A DNA stretch of 18,326 nt from Eubacteriales bacterium (lineage in GTDB: Bacteria > Bacillota > Clostridia > Christensenellales > SZUA-584): contig JAQTSP010000018.1 in the NCBI GenBank assembly GCA_028711205.1, positions 1-18,326 of the forward strand. The letters are read 5' to 3'. A model generated the notes under the pieces. It was not told where the DNA came from, searched no databases, and saw only the letters and a program-made list of their open reading frames with translations. Below, piece by piece: positions 15,688 through 18,326 of the stretch. The position numbers were made by a program, and so were the translations under genes. Numbering within the stretch: position 1 is the stretch's first letter; every line of letters begins with the position of its first letter.

Positions 15688-16638
15688 ATGACAAAGGTTT
15701 ATATATTCGCGGGCGAGAGCTATATGGTGAGGCACAGCTTAGACGATCTGAAGCAATCTCTTGGTATTCAATACGAGCAGATGAACACCACCGAGTATAA
15801 AACCATGCCGAAAGCAGATGAGCTCATCGAGGCATGCGCGGTGTATCCGTTCATGTCGGACATGCGGCTTGTTGCTGTTCGCGACTGCAGCGTGCTGACG
15901 GCAAAGGGCAGCGCGGAGGAGGCAAAAAGGATCGAGGCCTGTATCGATGGCATGCCGGAGACGACGGTGCTTGCGCTTTGCACGGACGATATGCCCGATA
16001 AACGGCGCGCACTTTATAAGCACGTTAAACAAACCGGTGAGATCAAAGAGTTTTCGCCGCCAAAACAGGCGGCGTGCATCGATTTTGTGATGAGCCAGGC
16101 AAAACGGCAGGGTGCCGCGATAACCAGGATATCGGCAGAGGCGCTTGTGGCCATCGTCGGGTGCGATTATTACGCGCTGGAAAACGAGACGGCCAAGCTT
16201 GCGGTATACTCTGGATTCAAAGAGATACTGCCGGCGCATTTAGCGGCATGCGCGTCACGGTCGCTCGAATACAACGTGTTTGAGATTCACGGCCTTTTCT
16301 TAAATAAAAAGGCGTCAAAAGCGCAAATCCTGTTGGAGGATATACTGAATTCCGAACGGCCGGAGGCGCTGATCGGCCTTTTCGCGAGAAAGCTTCGGGA
16401 TATGTATAAGGTCAGGACGATGCTGGACGCGGGATTTGGCCTTTCCAGGATCACCGGCTTGCTGGGCGTCAAAAGTTTTGCCGCGGAGATGCTGGCAAAG
16501 GAATGCAAGCGTTTTTCAGGTGAGGAGCTTCGCGACGGTCTCAAGGAACTTGCGGACCTTGACTATGCGGTCAAGAGCGGCGAACGTGATGCAATGCTCG
16601 CGCTGCCTGAAACGCTGATAATAATTTATAAACTATGA
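15688..16638 (+). CDS. holA: DNA polymerase III delta subunit
   Basis: This 316-residue protein is the clamp-loader delta subunit, which opens the beta sliding clamp at the replication fork. It starts MTKVYIFAGESYMVRHSLDDLK (family pattern Y-x-x-x-G-x-x-x-x-x), continues with the acidic/hydrophobic core (VYPFMSDMRLVAVRD) and FSPPKQAACIDFVMSQAKRQG. The C-terminal collar domain is at about 210-316 (VFEIHGLFLNKKASKA, then ALIGLFARKLRDMYKV and LADLDYAVKSGE). ATG at 15688 is used because GGAGAG lies just upstream and the family N-terminus begins there; the longer in-frame extension overlaps comEC and is rejected. It is one base after the comEC stop. comEC-holA-rpsT is a common Firmicutes order. 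No plus-strand terminator follows it. Confidence 0.93.
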   Translation: MTKVYIFAGESYMVRHSLDDLKQSLGIQYEQMNTTEYKTMPKADELIEACAVYPFMSDMRLVAVRDCSVLTAKGSAEEAKRIEACIDGMPETTVLALCTDDMPDKRRALYKHVKQTGEIKEFSPPKQAACIDFVMSQAKRQGAAITRISAEALVAIVGCDYYALENETAKLAVYSGFKEILPAHLAACASRSLEYNVFEIHGLFLNKKASKAQILLEDILNSERPEALIGLFARKLRDMYKVRTMLDAGFGLSRITGLLGVKSFAAEMLAKECKRFSGEELRDGLKELADLDYAVKSGERDAMLALPETLIIIYKL

Positions 16639-16647
16639 CAACAACAC

Positions 16648-16691
16648 AAAAAGCCTTCAATCATACGGCGGTTTGCCGAAAGATTGGAGGC
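16648..16691 (-). terminator. Intrinsic terminator of rpsT
   Basis: GCCTTCAATC (16653-16662) pairs with GATTGGAGGC (16682-16691) with one wobble pair, and CGGC/GCCG (16666-16669, 16675-16678) nests inside. On the minus strand the stem is followed by five T residues (16652-16648) and a TG-rich tail. The plus strand lacks a T-run, so it should act only on rpsT. Confidence 0.75.
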
Positions 16692-16710
16692 CGGGGGATC
16701 CTCAAAAAAG

Positions 16711-16977
16711 TTATGCAGTCACGCTGCCAAGCGCTTTGGCGATCTGAGCTTTTTTGCGGTTGCTGCTGTTTTTATGGATCGTGCCTTTAAGAGCCGCTTT
16801 GTCAAGAGCGCCTGTATACTCTTTATAAAGCGCGGTGGCCACATCTTTATCGCCGGTGCTGACAGCGTCATTAAACTTTTTCGCCAGCGTTTTTAGTTCT
16901 GATTTGACCATGCGGTTTTTCAGCTTGGATTTCGCCTCGACACGCATGCGCCTTTTGGCTGAATCGATATTTGGCAA
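16711..16977 (-). CDS. rpsT: 30S ribosomal protein bS20
   Basis: This 88-residue protein binds 16S rRNA in the small subunit. Start: TTG at 16977-16975, read as Met, giving MPNIDSAKRRMRVEAK, the family N-terminus. The ORF extends upstream, but GTA-AAA-CAC precede and GGAGG (8 nt before the TTG) fixes the start. The body is basic helices (LKNRMVKSELKTLAKKF, then HKNSSNRKKAQIAKAL), of normal length. UUG is also the start codon of E. coli rpsT, where it takes part in autoregulation; whether that holds here is inference. It is divergent from the zinc-ribbon gene and convergent with holA, with its own promoter and terminator. Confidence 0.96.
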   Translation of the reverse strand: MPNIDSAKRRMRVEAKSKLKNRMVKSELKTLAKKFNDAVSTGDKDVATALYKEYTGALDKAALKGTIHKNSSNRKKAQIAKALGSVTA

Positions 16978-17003
16978 GTGTTTTACCTCCGAAAAATACA
17001 ATT

Positions 17004-17020
17004 TGCGTTTCAACAACGCA
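17004..17020 (-). promoter_or_regulatory. Hairpin at the 5' end of the rpsT leader
   Basis: On the minus strand TGCGTT and AACGCA form a perfect 6-bp stem around GTTGA. It lies at the very start of the predicted transcript (start near 17018) and could stabilise the mRNA or be a bS20 target. Confidence 0.4.
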
Positions 17021-17024
17021 TGGT

Positions 17025-17053
17025 ATTTTAACACAGACAAACGTGTTTTGCAA
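17025..17053 (-). promoter_or_regulatory. Predicted rpsT promoter
   Basis: On the minus strand TTGCAA (17053-17048), a 17-bp spacer and TAAAAT (17030-17025) precede the leader. The same TTGCAA -35 is seen in the asnB/ECF intergenic region. Confidence 0.6.
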
Positions 17054-17141
17054 CAGTATTGCCCGATTGCCGACGATATAATAATAAAAAACGTGTTTAA
17101 AAGATTTTTTTACGGAACATCTATTAACCCAATAAGTTTTA

Positions 17142-17150
17142 TGGTAAAAT
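17142..17150 (+). promoter_or_regulatory. Candidate extended -10 of the first zinc-ribbon gene
   Basis: TGGTAAAAT fits TGnTAnAAT and lies 28 nt before the ATG; no clear -35 is seen. It overlaps a small inverted repeat TGGTA-AAA-TACCA (17142-17154). GAGGGGG (17165-17171) is the ribosome binding site. Confidence 0.35.
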
Positions 17151-17177
17151 ACCACTACCATTTAGAGGGGGAAAGCG

Positions 17178-17660
17178 ATGTATTGTAAAAAATGCGGGAA
17201 AGAATATCCCAACAATAGAAAAACATGTAAAGAGTGCGGTATCATATTGTCGCCCGGGGCGTCTCCGATTATGAATAAAAAAAGGAACAGGAGAATGGTC
17301 ATCATAGGCGGCGCCGTCTTCGCCGTTATAGTTGCCGTGTTTTTGATCATTGGCCTGACGGGGAAGGTGCCATCAGAATTAAAAGGCACATGGTATGATA
17401 CGACCGGATGGGGCGGGATGCTGGATTTTAAGCCAAGTGGTGTCGTTATTCATACATTGTATGGCGAAGAGAGTGAAAATACGTATACATTTGACAGCGC
17501 GCTTGGACAAGGTGTTATAACAGCAACGGATTCCGACGGGACAACCAAAAGCAATTTTACCTGTGACGGGACAACGATCGATATGGACGGCGTTGTGTTT
17601 ACAAAGGAATACGTCGAGCAATACGATTTCAACGATTTATTTGGAGAATTGGTCGATTAA
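17178..17660 (+). CDS. Zinc-ribbon, single-pass membrane protein with G-x-W-Y beta domain
   Basis: This 160-residue protein begins with a zinc ribbon, C3-x2-C6 and C17-x2-C20 (MYCKKCGKEY, CKECG). A basic stretch (NKKRNRR) and one membrane helix (about 40-60, MVIIGGAVFAVIVAVFLIIGL) follow. The outer part (about 64-160) is a small beta-rich domain starting ELKGTWYD. By the positive-inside rule the zinc ribbon is cytoplasmic and the beta domain outside. I cannot assign a function; the outer domain resembles lipocalin-like DUF5640-type domains in its G-x-W opening and alternating hydrophobic strands, which is only a suggestion. It is followed by a strong terminator and a paralogue. Confidence 0.8.
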   Translation: MYCKKCGKEYPNNRKTCKECGIILSPGASPIMNKKRNRRMVIIGGAVFAVIVAVFLIIGLTGKVPSELKGTWYDTTGWGGMLDFKPSGVVIHTLYGEESENTYTFDSALGQGVITATDSDGTTKSNFTCDGTTIDMDGVVFTKEYVEQYDFNDLFGELVD

Positions 17661-17684
17661 ATTGACACAATCATTTCCAGGCAC

Positions 17685-17715
17685 AAGAGCTGGCAGGCCG
17701 CCGGCTCTTTTTTTT
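17685..17715 (+). terminator. Intrinsic terminator after the first zinc-ribbon gene
   Basis: AAGAGCTGGC (17685-17694) pairs with GCCGGCTCTT (17700-17709), one G-T wobble, around the loop AGGCC. It is followed by an eight-T run (17708-17715). It separates the two paralogous genes into different transcripts. Confidence 0.9.
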
Positions 17716-17744
17716 ATAAAAATAGGCATTTTTCTATTAAAATA

Positions 17745-17753
17745 TGCTATAAT
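17745..17753 (+). promoter_or_regulatory. Extended -10 promoter of the second zinc-ribbon gene
   Basis: TGCTATAAT is a perfect TGnTATAAT element, 33 nt before the ATG, in an AT-rich stretch after the terminator. No consensus -35 is seen. It is the same promoter type as upstream of the two-component operon. Confidence 0.6.
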
Positions 17754-17786
17754 ATTACATAATATTTGTTTTAGGAGATTATTTAT

Positions 17787-18326
17787 ATGTTTTGTCCAAA
17801 TTGTGGGTTTAATAACACGGATGAATCTGTATTCTGTGTCAACTGCGGCCGCGCCTTGCAACGTGAAGACGGTTTGCATCCGCAGCACAGTAACGAGTGG
17901 GTGCCGCCAAAGTCGGATAATATGGTATATCCGCCGCCGAAGAAAAGCAGGAAGGGGCTTGCCATAGGAATCTGCATCGGCATTATCGTGCTGATCGCGG
18001 GTGCGGCTGCGCTGTTTTTTCTGCTGACAGGCATGAGATTGACTGTTGCAGGCCAGTGGTACAGTGAGGAGCTTGGCATGGTGATCGAGTTTGGTGATGG
18101 CGGCACAATGGAGGCCTTTTCGTCAACAGGCAGCGATGAAGGGGAGTATGAATACAATCTGTTAAAGAGCGAGGGCGTCATAAGTTTGGAAGGCGAAGAG
18201 TATGCCTATAAGGTCGAAAAAGACGAAATGGATATCGATTCTTTCGGCATGCTCAATAAAGCCGAAGAAGAGATAGATATTAATGAATTTATCATCGAGA
18301 CCGTGATCGCGGGGCAGTGGTACAAT
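17787..18326 (+). CDS. Zinc-ribbon membrane protein with repeated G-x-W-Y beta domains (3' truncated)
   Basis: The frame from ATG 17787 is open for 180 codons to the window end. TAGGAGA (17772-17778) is the ribosome binding site. A zinc ribbon C3-x2-C6 and C17-x2-C20 (MFCPNCG, CVNCG) leads to a Pro-rich linker (about 38-52), the basic KKSRK and one membrane helix (about 57-81). The outer domain opens with VAGQWYSEE (residues 87-95) and runs to about residue 174, where IAGQWYN opens again at 174-180, so at least two copies of the domain are present. The architecture matches the gene upstream, so the two are paralogues. The domain is acidic and beta-rich. Function unknown; the C-terminus lies outside the window. 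Confidence 0.85.
   Translation, partial: MFCPNCGFNNTDESVFCVNCGRALQREDGLHPQHSNEWVPPKSDNMVYPPPKKSRKGLAIGICIGIIVLIAGAAALFFLLTGMRLTVAGQWYSEELGMVIEFGDGGTMEAFSSTGSDEGEYEYNLLKSEGVISLEGEEYAYKVEKDEMDIDSFGMLNKAEEEIDINEFIIETVIAGQWYN

Noticed and set aside
16639..16710. Bidirectional terminator between holA and rpsT
   Set aside because: Only the minus strand has the T-run; on the plus strand the stem is followed by a G-rich then A-rich stretch.

Overview
The window looks like chromosomal DNA of an anaerobic, Gram-positive-type bacterium, probably a moderately GC-rich member of the Clostridia. Pointers are the comEC-holA-rpsT neighbourhood, GerMN (spore-germination type) lipoproteins, an OmpR-type two-component pair, an ECF transporter S component, zinc-ribbon/membrane proteins and good AGGAG-type ribosome binding sites. 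This placement is inference from gene content. I see no tRNA, rRNA, insertion sequence, phage gene or CRISPR array.

Layout. (1) 2-3511 (+) is the C-terminal part of a very large cyclic beta-1,2-glucan synthase (NdvB)-like protein with a GH94 phosphorylase-type module, cut by the window edge. (2) 3538-5376 (+) is a YgiQ-family radical SAM protein whose start has no Shine-Dalgarno and sits at the predicted transcription start, so it may be leaderless. (3) 5377-5569 is a dense regulatory region with a long imperfect inverted repeat and a 26-bp tandem duplication carrying two identical extended -10 boxes. (4) 5570-10195 (+) is a four-gene operon: OmpR-type response regulator, sensor kinase, a single-GerMN lipoprotein and a triple-GerMN lipoprotein. 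It parallels the actinobacterial MtrA-MtrB-LpqB operon. (5) 10192-12027 (-) is a glutamine-dependent asparagine synthetase that converges on the GerMN operon; the two stop codons share the tetranucleotide CTAG. (6) 12028-12162 holds divergent promoters that appear to share one palindromic -35 hexamer. (7) 12163-16638 (+) is a tightly packed operon: ECF S component, YhfI-like metallo-beta-lactamase-fold protein, ComEC and HolA. (8) 16711-16977 (-) is rpsT, with a TTG start, its own promoter, a leader hairpin and a terminator. (9) 17178-18326 (+) holds two paralogous genes, each with a zinc ribbon, one membrane helix and an extracytoplasmic G-x-W-Y beta domain. The second begins a second copy of that domain exactly where the window ends.

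How they fit together. The four-gene operon is the most interesting system: a membrane sensor and its regulator are co-encoded with two secreted lipoproteins built from one domain type, so the lipoproteins may tune the kinase, as proposed for LpqB with MtrB. The ECF-MBL-comEC-holA run mixes vitamin uptake, a predicted hydrolase, DNA uptake and replication; only comEC-holA-rpsT is a familiar Firmicutes grouping. All functions are read from recognisable motifs in the translated sequence; no database search was possible.
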